Shown here piece after piece: positions 1 through 9,742 of a DNA stretch of 64,000 nt (the first letter of the stretch is position 1; each line of letters begins with the position of its first letter). The DNA comes from Pleionea mediterranea (GTDB lineage: Bacteria; Pseudomonadota; Gammaproteobacteria; Enterobacterales; Kangiellaceae). A model generated the notes under the pieces. That model saw nothing but the letters and a program-made list of their open reading frames with translations, was not told the DNA's origin and made no database searches. Made by a program: the position numbers and the translations under genes. The DNA lies in assembly GCF_003148745.1 (NCBI RefSeq), contig NZ_QGGU01000003.1, positions 186,001-250,000 on the forward strand, read 5' to 3'.

Positions 1-529
1 ATCCCAACTGGTAACCAACTTCTTTGGTGTAATCGTATTCCACACGATTAATCGCATGACCACCCCAGCACACCACCAGATTCAGATACTTCACTGGATT
101 TAACACACCAGCGTTTCTTAAAATATGAAAGTTGGCGTTAGTAATATCATCGCTTTCGGAAAGCTCAAAATGCCCACTGTTTAAAATTCGATTGTGCGCA
201 TATATTAAATCTCGTAAGGCAGAAAACAGATGTTCCTGTATGCCTCGAATCATTTCACCATCAACAAAAGCGTTCGAGGGTGCGTTGATGACTTTCAGTT
301 TTACACCACGATCCGTTTGTAAAATATCTATATCGAAATCTTTATGCTGTTCAATGATGTGCTTACTGTTATCCGAATCATTACCGGTATTTAAAACCGC
401 TAATGCGCAAAGCCGAAAAACCTGTTGCAGTTGTTTATGTTTCGAGTCAGTTAACTGACTGACTTCATGCTTGGAAAGCACATCAAGGCTGCCTACCGGG
501 TTCACATAAGCCGTTACTTTATTGGTCAT
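1..529 (-). CDS. ppnN: Pyrimidine/purine nucleotide 5'-monophosphate nucleosidase, N-terminal part (cut by window edge)
   Basis: The minus strand is open from an ATG at 529 to the window edge, giving 176 residues with no stop. The translation starts MTNKVTAYVNPVGSLDVLS and contains QTDRGVKLKVINAPSNAFVDG and NLVVCWGGHAINRVEYDY. This is the pattern of the N-terminal domain of the PpnN (YgdH) family, which hydrolyses nucleoside monophosphates to base plus ribose 5-phosphate and is controlled by (p)ppGpp in E. coli. The catalytic LOG-like domain lies outside the window, so intactness cannot be judged. The assignment rests on remembered family sequence, not on a search. Confidence 0.88.
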   Translation of the reverse strand, partial: MTNKVTAYVNPVGSLDVLSKHEVSQLTDSKHKQLQQVFRLCALAVLNTGNDSDNSKHIIEQHKDFDIDILQTDRGVKLKVINAPSNAFVDGEMIRGIQEHLFSALRDLIYAHNRILNSGHFELSESDDITNANFHILRNAGVLNPVKYLNLVVCWGGHAINRVEYDYTKEVGYQLG

Positions 530-724
530 TGAAATACTCTTATTTTGGTGGGTTACTCTAGTCTGTTTTATTCTTCAAACTGATGAGTTTACGATTCGTT
601 TTAAACGACAATCGTTATAATGCATAAACAATGTCAATATCGCATTTTATAAGGGTAAAAGGCAATAGAGCATGCAAGAATAGACTGCTTTGCTCTATTA
701 AAATGGCAGGTGTAAAAAGAAGAG

Positions 725-1690
725 TTAAGACGCAATATTGGTTTGGTTTCTGCCACCTTCTTTACTTTGATAAAGAGCCTGATCGGCCTGCTCTATCCAT
801 TTTTCATGGCTCGGCAAATCTTTATTAAACTGACAAATACCCAGACTGATAGTGAATTTTATTTTTTTATCATCATGAGTAACGGTAATAGCTTCAATTT
901 TTTTACGCAGCCGTTCGGCAAATATTTTAGCTTTCCCTGAGTCGGTATCGGGCAAGAAAACCACAAACTCTTCACCGCCATAGCGACCCGCCACATCGGT
1001 TTTACGCACCATGTCTAATAATAATGATGACGTTTGACGAATCACTTCATCACCCGCCTGATGACCATAGGTATCATTAACATTTTTAAAGTGATCAATA
1101 TCAAAAATCAGGACACTGGAATTATTGCCATAACGCTTACACCGCTCATACTCATTTTCAAAACACTCTTCCCAGTAGCCTCTATTAAACAAACCTGTCA
1201 GCCGATCGGTTCGGCTTAGTTTTTCAAGCTGGCTATTTAAACGTGTCTGTTCTTTTTTACTGGTAGCCACGTCCGTTACATCATAAATTAACAGGCAAAC
1301 ATGGTTCACTTCACCATCGGACGACATAATTGGGATCATGGTTGCATTTTGATACATGGTTGCTTCGGTGCTGGTAATAGGCCGGTAATTTTTAAATTTA
1401 AATAAGTAAGGTCGCTGTTCCCAGGTAGAAAAAGCCCTACTTTTTAAAGTAAATACAGAATCAATTTTATGTTTAAACCAGGCCTCTGGAACTTCAGGAA
1501 ACACTTCAAAAATACTGTTATTTTTAACTTCACCATCGGATTTTCCACTGTGATCTTCCATAAACCGGTTCCACATTTTTATGCAGTAGGCCGAATCAAG
1601 CACAATTAAGCCGACATCCACATTGGTGAGCATATCCATCATCCAATGGAGTTCATTTAACTCTTGTTTTTCTATTTCTTGGTTATTCAT
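725..1690 (-). CDS. PAS-GGDEF diguanylate cyclase
   Basis: 321 aa with no signal peptide or membrane segment. Residues about 15-145 look like a PAS sensor (LDSAYCIKMWNRFMEDHSG, then a C-terminal LLIYDVTD). A short helix connects to a GGDEF domain at about 160-318. The active-site loop is GGEEF (238-242), and an RxxD inhibitory site (R229-D232) sits five residues before it, so the enzyme should make c-di-GMP and be product-inhibited. Its ATG overlaps the stop of the upstream response regulator by 4 bp (ATGA), suggesting translational coupling. The pair reads as a receiver output module plus a cyclase; the signal is unknown. Confidence 0.93.
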   Translation of the reverse strand: MNNQEIEKQELNELHWMMDMLTNVDVGLIVLDSAYCIKMWNRFMEDHSGKSDGEVKNNSIFEVFPEVPEAWFKHKIDSVFTLKSRAFSTWEQRPYLFKFKNYRPITSTEATMYQNATMIPIMSSDGEVNHVCLLIYDVTDVATSKKEQTRLNSQLEKLSRTDRLTGLFNRGYWEECFENEYERCKRYGNNSSVLIFDIDHFKNVNDTYGHQAGDEVIRQTSSLLLDMVRKTDVAGRYGGEEFVVFLPDTDSGKAKIFAERLRKKIEAITVTHDDKKIKFTISLGICQFNKDLPSHEKWIEQADQALYQSKEGGRNQTNIAS

Positions 1691-2691
1691 GAGGAATAAA
1701 AAGATACCCTGTGGTTAAGTTCTTCGATGGAGTCTTCACTGAATAAAATCAATAAATCACAATTAACATTGTAATTTTCAATGGTGTAATGAATTTCAAT
1801 GGCCAAAGTTTCTTTCCAGGTGACATTATCGGCATGGATCAAGTCCGCTATATTACAATGACGACCTAATATTTTAGGATGGCCCTGACTAAAATTAATA
1901 TCCAGTTGATCGGCAAATGTTTTTAAGAATGCGCCGGTTAAAATACTGCCAATATCCATTAACAATTCCAGCTCAACATTTTCATCGACGGTGCCTTCAA
2001 ACCGCATTAACTTGGCAATATCGGAAAAGCTGGAGTCATTAAAAATAAGTAAGGCTTCACCCGCAACACCATTGCCAATAAACCCCTGACAAACGGAAGA
2101 GACGGTGCTTTGACTTTCTATGGCGTGCAATGCCATTTGTAGATCACTGACTTCAATGGTGTTCACCGAAGGGATCGGTAACACAATAAAGGTGTCCAGC
2201 AGTTGTGCCAGAAGCTCAGCCGCTTTACCCATAGCCACGTTGGCTATTTCCTGATAGCTGTCTCTTAAAGGGATTTCAAGGTTTGTAACTTCTTGCAATG
2301 AAGTATTTGGCGCATCCGTGGTTTCGCTGAGCAATCCATACTCTTCCAGCAACATGGATATCTGATCGTTATCGGCGGGTTTCTTGATAAACGCCAATGC
2401 ACCTAACGACATCACCCTTTCTCGGGCTTCCTTTTGAATATCACCTGAAACGACAATCACCATGGCGTTCAGCTGCTGATGAAATATTTGCTCCAGCACC
2501 TGATAACCATCCATCTCCGGCATGGTTAAATCAAGAAAGAGCACCTCCGCTTTACCATCTTTAACCGCCTGCAGTCCTTCCACACCATTGGTGGCAAAAG
2601 TAATGTCTATATCCCAGTTTTTCGGTAGACTGCGGGCAATCTGTTTTCTGGCTAACGTTGAGTCGTCACATATGGTAACCGGTATTGTCAT
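1687..2691 (-). CDS. Response regulator with REC and CheC-like phosphatase domains
   Basis: 334 aa. Residues 1-120 form a receiver domain with acidic pocket D9/D10, phosphoacceptor D54 (LFLDLTMPEMDGYQ), S82 and K103/K104. Residues about 140-330 form a CheC/CheX-type domain. Its first half keeps the phosphatase signature D144-x3-E148-x2-N151-x22-P174. The second half has MDIGSILTG where CheC normally has an E-x2-N helix, so the second site has D and S in place of E and N and may be dead. The protein is probably a phosphatase for itself or a partner regulator. It overlaps the cyclase by 4 bp and follows an HD-GYP gene, so a c-di-GMP link is inferred. Confidence 0.87.
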   Translation of the reverse strand: MTIPVTICDDSTLARKQIARSLPKNWDIDITFATNGVEGLQAVKDGKAEVLFLDLTMPEMDGYQVLEQIFHQQLNAMVIVVSGDIQKEARERVMSLGALAFIKKPADNDQISMLLEEYGLLSETTDAPNTSLQEVTNLEIPLRDSYQEIANVAMGKAAELLAQLLDTFIVLPIPSVNTIEVSDLQMALHAIESQSTVSSVCQGFIGNGVAGEALLIFNDSSFSDIAKLMRFEGTVDENVELELLMDIGSILTGAFLKTFADQLDINFSQGHPKILGRHCNIADLIHADNVTWKETLAIEIHYTIENYNVNCDLLILFSEDSIEELNHRVSFYSS

Positions 2692-2798
2692 AGTATGAGG
2701 TGGCTTTTAAGTTAAAATCGTTCACTTTGATTACAATAAATGTAGGTCTAAAATACCAATAAATCAAAGAGATAATGAAAACTGGATAGAATGATAAA

Positions 2799-4013
2799 TT
2801 AGACTAAAAAATCATCAAAAAATCGGGGCAAGTCAATATTAAGGTTTTCGGCACGACGGCCTCGCTCTATTTCATCGGTTTCATAGCTGCGCCCCAAATC
2901 GATATCTTTTGCTTCAATAAAGTGCTCACCGCGCAAGTTGTAAAACACTTTTATCATTGGCCTTAGCGGATTGCGCTTATTGGCACGCAATACCATTCCC
3001 AGTCGGCCGCTTTTAAGCTCCACCAGAGAGCCTACCGGAAAGACTCCCATGCATTTGATAAACTGCCCCACCAGCTGGTAGTCAAAATGAGTACCGGATT
3101 CGGCGAGTAATATTTTAAAGGCCTTGGCCGATAACTCACCGTCTTTGTAGCAGCGATTGGCGGTAATGGCATCATAACAGTCCACTATGGTCGCCATTCG
3201 GCCATATTGATTGATATCGTCCGCCGGAAGCTGTTTTGGATATCCATCGCCACTGAGCTTTTCATGGTGGAGCGCAATCACCTCTCGGGCAATAGGCGGT
3301 AATCCAGCCAGTCCTTCAACGGCTTCCAGTCCATATTCAACATGCCGTTTCATTTCATCAAACTCTTCAACGGTCAGTTTGCCGGGCTTCATTAAAATGG
3401 CGTCGTCCACTTTAATTTTACCGATATCGTGTAAAAAAGCGCCCAGAGCCAAATCTCGAATGTCTTGCTCGGGTAACTCAAGATGTCTGCCAAATGCTGC
3501 CATTAAAATAGAAACATTGATGGAATGCTCCAATAAGTACTCGTCTTTATTTCGGATCATGGTTGCGCACAAGATGGCATCCTGATCACTGAACAGGCTA
3601 TCCACCAGACTTTCCGACATTTCTTTAAACGAGTCTAAGTTGAGCGCTTCATCCTTTTGCAATGCCCCCATGGCCTGTTTTTGCAACTCCTTTGCCCGAT
3701 TATAGAGCTCACGTGCTTTTGAGACATTTTCAGAAAATGAGGCCAAACGTTTAGCGTCAGACATCGATGTCTGCTGTTGCGTTTTACTGCTCGGTTGATT
3801 TGAAACAAGTTCAGAATCTGGCGACTCGGATTGTTCGCGAGTTCTTGCTGTATCGATAATCACACTGATTACACCGGCCTGTCGCAAGCGTTCAATGCCT
3901 TCGTTTGAAGATATGTGCCCCTTTTGCTTTAACCGCTCCTTGCCTTTCTGATCAGCAATAGCTTCCACATGCATACCAGGACGCAGTTTATCGATGGGAA
4001 TTTTTTTATACAT
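2799..4013 (-). CDS. HD-GYP domain c-di-GMP phosphodiesterase with N-terminal DUF3391
   Basis: 404 aa, soluble. The N-terminal 60 residues (KKIPIDKLRPGMHVEAI) fit DUF3391, followed by a charged helical linker. The HD-GYP domain at about 140-340 has H163, the H195-D196 pair with K199 (HDIGK), H224, HHE at 249-251 and GYP at 257-259. All metal and signature residues seem present, so active hydrolysis of c-di-GMP is expected. The gene lies 107 bp upstream of the REC-CheC gene on the same strand and probably belongs to that unit. A paralogue of the same architecture is at 24524-25780. Confidence 0.93.
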   Translation of the reverse strand: MYKKIPIDKLRPGMHVEAIADQKGKERLKQKGHISSNEGIERLRQAGVISVIIDTARTREQSESPDSELVSNQPSSKTQQQTSMSDAKRLASFSENVSKARELYNRAKELQKQAMGALQKDEALNLDSFKEMSESLVDSLFSDQDAILCATMIRNKDEYLLEHSINVSILMAAFGRHLELPEQDIRDLALGAFLHDIGKIKVDDAILMKPGKLTVEEFDEMKRHVEYGLEAVEGLAGLPPIAREVIALHHEKLSGDGYPKQLPADDINQYGRMATIVDCYDAITANRCYKDGELSAKAFKILLAESGTHFDYQLVGQFIKCMGVFPVGSLVELKSGRLGMVLRANKRNPLRPMIKVFYNLRGEHFIEAKDIDLGRSYETDEIERGRRAENLNIDLPRFFDDFLV

Positions 4014-4159
4014 GATTCAGACTTACAACGACTTATGACAGGGAATATCCATTAAGTGTAACAAACATTTTGAAATTCGCCTGCTTATCGCCTTACCAGA
4101 GCGGGAAAAGCATATTAAGCAGTTAAGAAGAGATCTATTGGGAAAGGTCAATTGGAAGA

Positions 4160-4196
4160 GATTAATAAAGCAGGTGCTAAAACTATAGCACCTGCG
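4160..4196 (-). terminator. Rho-independent terminator after the DUF481 gene
   Basis: A perfect 9-bp stem (4170-4178 with 4187-4195, GCAGGTGCT/AGCACCTGC) with an 8-nt loop, followed on the minus strand by TTTATTAAT. It lies about 30 bp after the stop of the gene at 4227-5012. The T-tract is short and interrupted. Confidence 0.7.
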
Positions 4197-4226
4197 CAAT
4201 TTATGATGTTGAGAATACTTGAAACG

Positions 4227-5012
4227 TTAGAGGAAGTTATAAACCAGATTAACCGTGGTAATGGTATCGGTTTTTTCGGTTCCTGCAGCGATATCTTCGG
4301 CAGTCAAATCAGAGGTATGTTGAACTTCATAACCAACGCTTAACGCCATGGAACTATTAATATTGACGGTTAGCGCTGTATTTGATTTATAAACATCGAA
4401 AGCCTTACCAAACTCAGTGATTAATTCTTGAGAAAAACTGGCGTTATCGGAAATTTTAACGGAGTACTTACCCGCTAAACGAGCCACTTCTTCTTCTTCC
4501 GCAATAACCTCATTACGATTTTGAAAACGACGTAAACCGTAACCGACTTCAGCTTCCAGCTGTTGATCTTTTTGCTTTATAAAGGTTCGACCATAACCAA
4601 TTGAAAAGTTTCCAATGTAGTCTTTAGAAGTAAAGGTTTCGTCCGCGTAATCCAGTAACGCATAGGCGTAGGATTTTTCAGAGTACTTATAATCACTTTT
4701 AGAATAAAAATAAGTTCTGTCGGCGGTTTTTTGGGTGACTTCCTGATTATTGTCATCGACAATTTCAGATTCAGCCTGATGGGTTTCCAGACGAAATTCC
4801 TGACGCCACTTTTCTGCTTCATAAATAAGATTAATTTTACCATTGGTAGAACTGGTGTTTGAGTTCCCCGAGGTATTCACAATACCTAATTCCGCTTTTC
4901 CCTTCCAGGTTGGAATACCTTCGTCAGGAGTTTCTTCAGCCATGCTGGCCAGTGGCAATAAAAGCGCAGCTGAAATCAAGCTGCGTTTAAAATTAGAAGC
5001 CTGTAAAGTCAT
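4227..5012 (-). CDS. DUF481 family outer-membrane protein
   Basis: 261 aa. A signal peptide is clear at residues 1-25 (RSLISAALLLPLASMAEE). The mature part begins with WKGKAELGIVNTSGNSNT, the hallmark start of DUF481 (YdiY-like) proteins, and continues as alternating amphipathic strands ending VNLVYNFL, as expected for a small outer-membrane beta-barrel. The function of the family is not established. It is monocistronic, with a terminator directly downstream and a perfect 17-bp palindrome about 50 bp upstream of the start. Confidence 0.9.
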   Translation of the reverse strand: MTLQASNFKRSLISAALLLPLASMAEETPDEGIPTWKGKAELGIVNTSGNSNTSSTNGKINLIYEAEKWRQEFRLETHQAESEIVDDNNQEVTQKTADRTYFYSKSDYKYSEKSYAYALLDYADETFTSKDYIGNFSIGYGRTFIKQKDQQLEAEVGYGLRRFQNRNEVIAEEEEVARLAGKYSVKISDNASFSQELITEFGKAFDVYKSNTALTVNINSSMALSVGYEVQHTSDLTAEDIAAGTEKTDTITTVNLVYNFL

Positions 5013-5061
5013 TACGATACCTTTAATTGAATTTGACGCTATAGTAACAAATTCACCCCTG

Positions 5062-5078
5062 CTATGTTAATAACATAG
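5062..5078. promoter_or_regulatory. 17-bp palindrome upstream of the DUF481 gene
   Basis: CTATGTTA-A-TAACATAG is a perfect inverted repeat about 50 bp upstream of the start of the gene at 4227-5012. Its symmetry and position suit a dimeric repressor or activator site. No regulator is identified. Confidence 0.35.
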
Positions 5079-5165
5079 TTTGCAAATAGTGCGCTTGTTA
5101 GCAGAAATGATATTCTTTATGTAACCGCTCGGCTTAACGATTTTACTCAATAGCATTAGTTAATA

Positions 5166-7628
5166 TTAAATCTGAAACGCATAACTGAATTTGGCAAATA
5201 GCGAGCGCTGGTCCTGCTCGATACCCGATATATCATCATCTTGATAACCGTGCGTTGAGTAACCCACAAACACCAGTGTTTGAGGATTAACCTTGTAAGA
5301 ATAGAGTAACTGCAGCGCCAGATCTTTCGAACGCTGATTGGGCTGTTCGATAAAATATTGCAAAGGATCAGCGACCACCCGATAACGATCACCATAGCGT
5401 TCCGGATTACGTTCAATATCAAAATATTGTGCGGTTAACTTGATTCGCTGCCTGACATTCTGTTGATAGGTCAGTTTAAAATTGACAATTTCTGCATTAA
5501 ACAGTTCCCCCCCATCAACGTTTAACCGATTATGGGTGTAATTGATACCCAGTTTGGCATTGCGATTGATAAGCCACTCAAGTTCCGGACTTAATTCGTA
5601 CTGTTTACCTAACTGCACATTTCGAACATCAATACGATCACCAAAGTTTCCTCTGAATCCGACTTTTATGTGAGCAACTGGTCGAATAAACAGGCCTGTT
5701 GAATAAAAGGTTTCGTAAAAGGAATCACTGATCGTAAACTGATGGAACTCGGGTTGATAATCTGGCGCATCGCGATCGACACCATCAATAAATTCCAGCT
5801 CAAAGTCCTGGGTAATAAATCGTTCACGTCGACCGCCACCAAACCAACCTTCAAATTGATGCTGGCCACTAAAGTTAAACCAGACTTCAACTTCTTCTTC
5901 CAGTAACTGACCATGTTGATCTTTGGTAATGTCGTAATCACTGTGAATGTTCATTCGGGTTAAAAAGTCGTCGCCAGAAAAATACCAGAAGCGCCGTGCT
6001 CCGATTAAGCTTCTTGAAAAATCAACCCGTGTAATAAAACCAAGATCAGCTCGAAAATCTTCATCAAAATCCACATGATGCACAAACCAGCGCCAGTCAC
6101 GATCTTGATGTTCATACCTTAAAGTAACACTTTGCCCAGAGGTATTAGCGATATCGTTTTGTTCAGAGTTCGAATCTGAACCTGAGCCTGAATCTGAGTT
6201 AGCTTCCGGCGTTTTGCTGCTGGTATGGGTTATTTGCCATTCAAGAGAGTCATTTTCTGTAAACCAGTAAAGACCATCAACGGCAACAACCTGATTGCGA
6301 TAATCATTGGCGGAGCGATGAGTCACCAAGCCGCCTATGCTGTGCCGCTCGCCAATATCGCTGCGCCAACGTGAAATAAACACATCGCTTTCGCCTTCCA
6401 GTTCAACCACTCGCGATCCCTGACTGCTTGGCGAAATAAACTGGGTCTGGCTATCGTTAGCAGCAATTACCCCGTAGGTATGTGAATTGGATTTTCCGGT
6501 TAACTTAACGCCATAGTCAGGTGTCGCAATATTACGGGTATAAACCAGTTGATTTGGCGTATTGAAGTAATCGGCACCGTCAAGAAAGAAGGCTCTTTTC
6601 TCGGGGAAAAACAGTGAGAATGTATTATTAACCGATAACTTTGCGGAATCCGCTTCAACCTGAGAAAAGTCAGGATTAATAGTGGCATTAAGGTATAAGT
6701 CCTGATTAATTCCCCAGCGAATATCAGCACTCAACTCGCTATCGACGCCATCGGATTGCCAGTTTGATTGATTAACGTCGTCCCGGGTTTCCGTTTTTAG
6801 AGTGGTTAATGAGGGCACCAGGTTTAAATTACGGTTTGAGATAATACTTTTAAAGCCAGAAATTTTATCCAGCTGACACAGGTTACAGGCTGAGTTGCGA
6901 TCCCTTGGCATACTGGACAGGCGGTAACGTTTTTCCCGAGGGTAAAAACGAATAAACTCAATGCCCCAAATTTGCTGTTTTAAGTTTTCATTAAATCTTA
7001 ATGCACGCAATGGAATAGCCATTTCGACCGTATATCCGGAATCATTGATTGCACCGGCACCGTCCCATATAGCATCCCAGCTGATGTCTTCATTTTTATT
7101 CACATCATCAATAATACTGTCGGATTGCACGCCCAGAGGATTAAGAAAAAACTGATAGGCTCGACGCTCATCATTAAAGGTATCAACAATAATACTGACC
7201 TGATCATCGTTCCAGGAGCCGTCCCGGTCATTGAAATTGGCGCGAATGTTATCGCCCGGAGGGGTTTTGGCATCAAAGCCGATGTACAGGGTTTCGCCGT
7301 CTTCAAAGTAATAAGCGGTGGTTTTAACCGGCGCAGGTGTATTTTCACCCGGATCGTTTTCGTAACGTAACTCAACCGTATTGGCTTGCTGCCATACGGC
7401 CTCGTTTAATTCACCGTCGAGCTCTATAGAATGCGTTAAATTAGGTAAGTCAAAATGCTGTTTTACCTTGCTTTGGGGTTGCGCAGAAAATACCGGGCTG
7501 CTGAAGCCCAAAATAGCGGTAAAGAACAACGCTACAACATTTTTAAACTGTTTTTTCCGGTTTTGCCCACCAGGATGGCAACTAGGTTTAACGACCAATC
7601 GAGATACAACACTTAGCGGCACAATCAC
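5166..7628 (-). CDS. Secreted CBM9-like / DUF5916 beta-barrel protein
   Basis: About 820 aa. A signal peptide spans roughly residues 24-49 (VVALFFTAILGFSSPVFSA). Residues about 60-230 resemble the CBM9-like sugar-binding module (LDGELNEAVWQQA, with DDQVSIIVDTF). The rest matches DUF5916 proteins (DSAKLSVNNTFSLFFPEKRAFFLDG) and ends in repeated beta-strands, so a large outer-membrane barrel is expected; the substrate is unknown. Two GTG starts compete: 7628 is only 3 nt from AGAGG, while 7622 is 9 nt from it and better spaced. Residues about 480-500 carry a Ser/Gly/Asp-rich insert (NSDSGSGSDSNSEQND). Confidence 0.85.
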   Translation of the reverse strand: MIVPLSVVSRLVVKPSCHPGGQNRKKQFKNVVALFFTAILGFSSPVFSAQPQSKVKQHFDLPNLTHSIELDGELNEAVWQQANTVELRYENDPGENTPAPVKTTAYYFEDGETLYIGFDAKTPPGDNIRANFNDRDGSWNDDQVSIIVDTFNDERRAYQFFLNPLGVQSDSIIDDVNKNEDISWDAIWDGAGAINDSGYTVEMAIPLRALRFNENLKQQIWGIEFIRFYPREKRYRLSSMPRDRNSACNLCQLDKISGFKSIISNRNLNLVPSLTTLKTETRDDVNQSNWQSDGVDSELSADIRWGINQDLYLNATINPDFSQVEADSAKLSVNNTFSLFFPEKRAFFLDGADYFNTPNQLVYTRNIATPDYGVKLTGKSNSHTYGVIAANDSQTQFISPSSQGSRVVELEGESDVFISRWRSDIGERHSIGGLVTHRSANDYRNQVVAVDGLYWFTENDSLEWQITHTSSKTPEANSDSGSGSDSNSEQNDIANTSGQSVTLRYEHQDRDWRWFVHHVDFDEDFRADLGFITRVDFSRSLIGARRFWYFSGDDFLTRMNIHSDYDITKDQHGQLLEEEVEVWFNFSGQHQFEGWFGGGRRERFITQDFELEFIDGVDRDAPDYQPEFHQFTISDSFYETFYSTGLFIRPVAHIKVGFRGNFGDRIDVRNVQLGKQYELSPELEWLINRNAKLGINYTHNRLNVDGGELFNAEIVNFKLTYQQNVRQRIKLTAQYFDIERNPERYGDRYRVVADPLQYFIEQPNQRSKDLALQLLYSYKVNPQTLVFVGYSTHGYQDDDISGIEQDQRSLFAKFSYAFQI

Positions 7629-7733
7629 CAGCCTCTTTTAGACACGACAAAAGAACCGGCAAGTTTAAACATCTGACAAGAAATCGCGACTCGAAATTGT
7701 TTCTAATTGTGTAATATTCACATAAATTATGTC

Positions 7734-7778
7734 TTGTGTCGCCTTTGGTAACTATTATTGTGTCGCCAATGGTAACTA
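7734..7778. repeat. Tandem direct repeat, possible operator
   Basis: Two 21-nt copies (7734-7754 and 7758-7778) match at 19 of 21 positions, both reading TTGTGTCGCC-NN-TGGTAACTA. They are offset by 24 bp, just over two helical turns. They lie 106-150 bp upstream of the DUF5916 gene start. This arrangement suits two adjacent sites for one regulator. Confidence 0.45.
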
Positions 7779-7822
7779 AGAAAGAACAAAGAGATTGAAG
7801 CTTTCAAAGTCACCCGATTAAA

Positions 7823-9649
7823 TTAATCTATCTGCCGAACCGCGCCTTTATCGGCGCTGGTGGCCATGGCGGCATAAGCGCGTAATGCGTTAGACACTTG
7901 ACGCTCACGCGATACGGGAGACCAGGGTGCAGATCGCTGCTCTTGCAGTTGCCGACGTTCGGCTAACTCGCGTTCCGATAACAGAACTTCTATTTGCCGA
8001 CGTTTAATGTCGATATGAATGTTATCGCCCGCCTGAATTAACCCGATGCAACCTTTGCTGGCGGCCTCTGGCGAGACATGCCCAATAGACAACCCGGATG
8101 TGCCACCCGAAAACCGGCCATCGGTTATTAGCGCACACTCTTTATCAAGCCCTTTCGATTTTAGATAGCTGGTAGGATAAAGCATTTCCTGCATACCCGG
8201 ACCGCCCTTTGGGCCTTCGTAACGAATAATGATCACATCTCCGGGTGTAATCTTGTCGTTTAAGATAGCCGCAACAGCTTGATCCTGACTTTCAAATACC
8301 ACGGCCGGCCCCTGAAACGTTAAAATAGACTCGTCCACTCCGGCCGTTTTCACGATGCAACCTTGCGGAGCCAGATTACCGTACAACACGGCCAGTCCAC
8401 CATCCTGACTGTATGCTTTATCGTAGCGTCGTATGCAGCCGCCTTGTCGATCATCATCCACCGATGGATAAAACGTATTCTGACTGAATGCCGTCTGGGT
8501 GGGTATGCCAGCCGGGCCAGCGGCATAAAACTCACGCGCCTGCTCATTAGAAAACGTAAAACGGTCAATCTGTTGACCCATTGTGCCGCCAGCGACAACT
8601 TGTTGTTCAAGCGTGAGCTTCCCTTGCGCTGCCAGCTGCTCCATGATGGCCATAATCCCACCGGCACGATGAACATCTTCCATATGATATAACTTGGTAG
8701 CCGGAGCAACTTTGCATAAATGCGGTGTTTCACGAGACAAGCGATCCACATCATCCATAGTAAAAGCTACTTCACCTTCTATTGCCGCTGCCAATAAATG
8801 CAACACGGTATTGGACGAGCCACCCATTGCAATATCCACGCGCATGGCATTTAGAAATGAAGCTCGATTGGCGATTTCTCGCGGTAACACCTTGTGATCA
8901 TTAGCCTGGTAATAAGCCTTGGCCAGAGCAACGATGCGTTGACCTGCCTGCTGAAACAACCCTTTACGCAGCTGATGCGTGGCCAGCAAACTGCCATTAC
9001 CCGGCAGAGCAAGACCCAGCGCTTCTGTCAGGCAATTCATGGAATTTGCCGTAAACATACCAGAACAGGAGCCGCAGGTAGGACAGGCGCTGCGCTCAAT
9101 GGCGTCACTGTCTTGCTGCGACACCCTGTCATCCGCCGCGGCTACCATGGCATCCACCAAATCCACCTTGATTTGCTGTTGTGCCAGTTTTGTTTTACCA
9201 GCTTCCATTGGCCCGCCTGAGACAAAAATAACCGGTATATTGAGTCGCATGGCGGCCATCAACATGCCGGGTGTTATTTTGTCGCAATTGGATATACATA
9301 CCATGGCATCGGCGCAATGGGCATTCACCATGTATTCAACGGAGTCTGCGATCAGCTCACGCGACGGTAAACTGTACAACATGCCGTCGTGTCCCATGGC
9401 AATACCATCGTCCACCGCAATGGTATTAAATTCTTTTGCGACACCGCCCGCCTGCTCAATTTCACGAGCAACCAGTTGCCCCAAATCTTTAAGATGTACA
9501 TGCCCCGGCACAAACTGGGTAAACGAGTTGCACACGGCAATTATCGGCTTACCAAAATCACCGTCGGTCATACCGGTGGCTCGCCATAAGGCTCGTGCAC
9601 CCGCCATATTTCTTCCGTGAGTTGATCGTTTGGATCGATAATCTGGCAT
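7823..9649 (-). CDS. ilvD: Dihydroxy-acid dehydratase
   Basis: 608 aa, the usual full length. It dehydrates 2,3-dihydroxy-3-methylbutanoate and -pentanoate to the oxo-acids of valine and isoleucine. Conserved landmarks include D80-D81, the NCDKITPG motif with C122, and [16 protein letters not shown] with C192 and C195, which are expected cluster and metal ligands; the C-terminus has [22 protein letters not shown]. It is the last gene of the ilv unit, 93 bp after ilvE. Confidence 0.98.
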   Translation of the reverse strand: MPDYRSKRSTHGRNMAGARALWRATGMTDGDFGKPIIAVCNSFTQFVPGHVHLKDLGQLVAREIEQAGGVAKEFNTIAVDDGIAMGHDGMLYSLPSRELIADSVEYMVNAHCADAMVCISNCDKITPGMLMAAMRLNIPVIFVSGGPMEAGKTKLAQQQIKVDLVDAMVAAADDRVSQQDSDAIERSACPTCGSCSGMFTANSMNCLTEALGLALPGNGSLLATHQLRKGLFQQAGQRIVALAKAYYQANDHKVLPREIANRASFLNAMRVDIAMGGSSNTVLHLLAAAIEGEVAFTMDDVDRLSRETPHLCKVAPATKLYHMEDVHRAGGIMAIMEQLAAQGKLTLEQQVVAGGTMGQQIDRFTFSNEQAREFYAAGPAGIPTQTAFSQNTFYPSVDDDRQGGCIRRYDKAYSQDGGLAVLYGNLAPQGCIVKTAGVDESILTFQGPAVVFESQDQAVAAILNDKITPGDVIIIRYEGPKGGPGMQEMLYPTSYLKSKGLDKECALITDGRFSGGTSGLSIGHVSPEAASKGCIGLIQAGDNIHIDIKRRQIEVLLSERELAERRQLQEQRSAPWSPVSRERQVSNALRAYAAMATSADKGAVRQID

Positions 9650-9742
9650 GAATCAGTCTCGCTTAAGTTAGAGTAAATTTATGTCTATTTATGGTTTCTT
9701 TATAAAAAATAATTAAAGGCCAATCCTGTAAACGCTAACCTT

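Noticed and set aside
132-458. 108-aa plus-strand ORF at the left edge
   Set aside because: It is antisense to the recognisable start of ppnN on the minus strand.
8979-9620. 213-aa plus-strand ORF
   Set aside because: Lies antisense inside ilvD, a full and conserved gene; a shadow of its codon bias.
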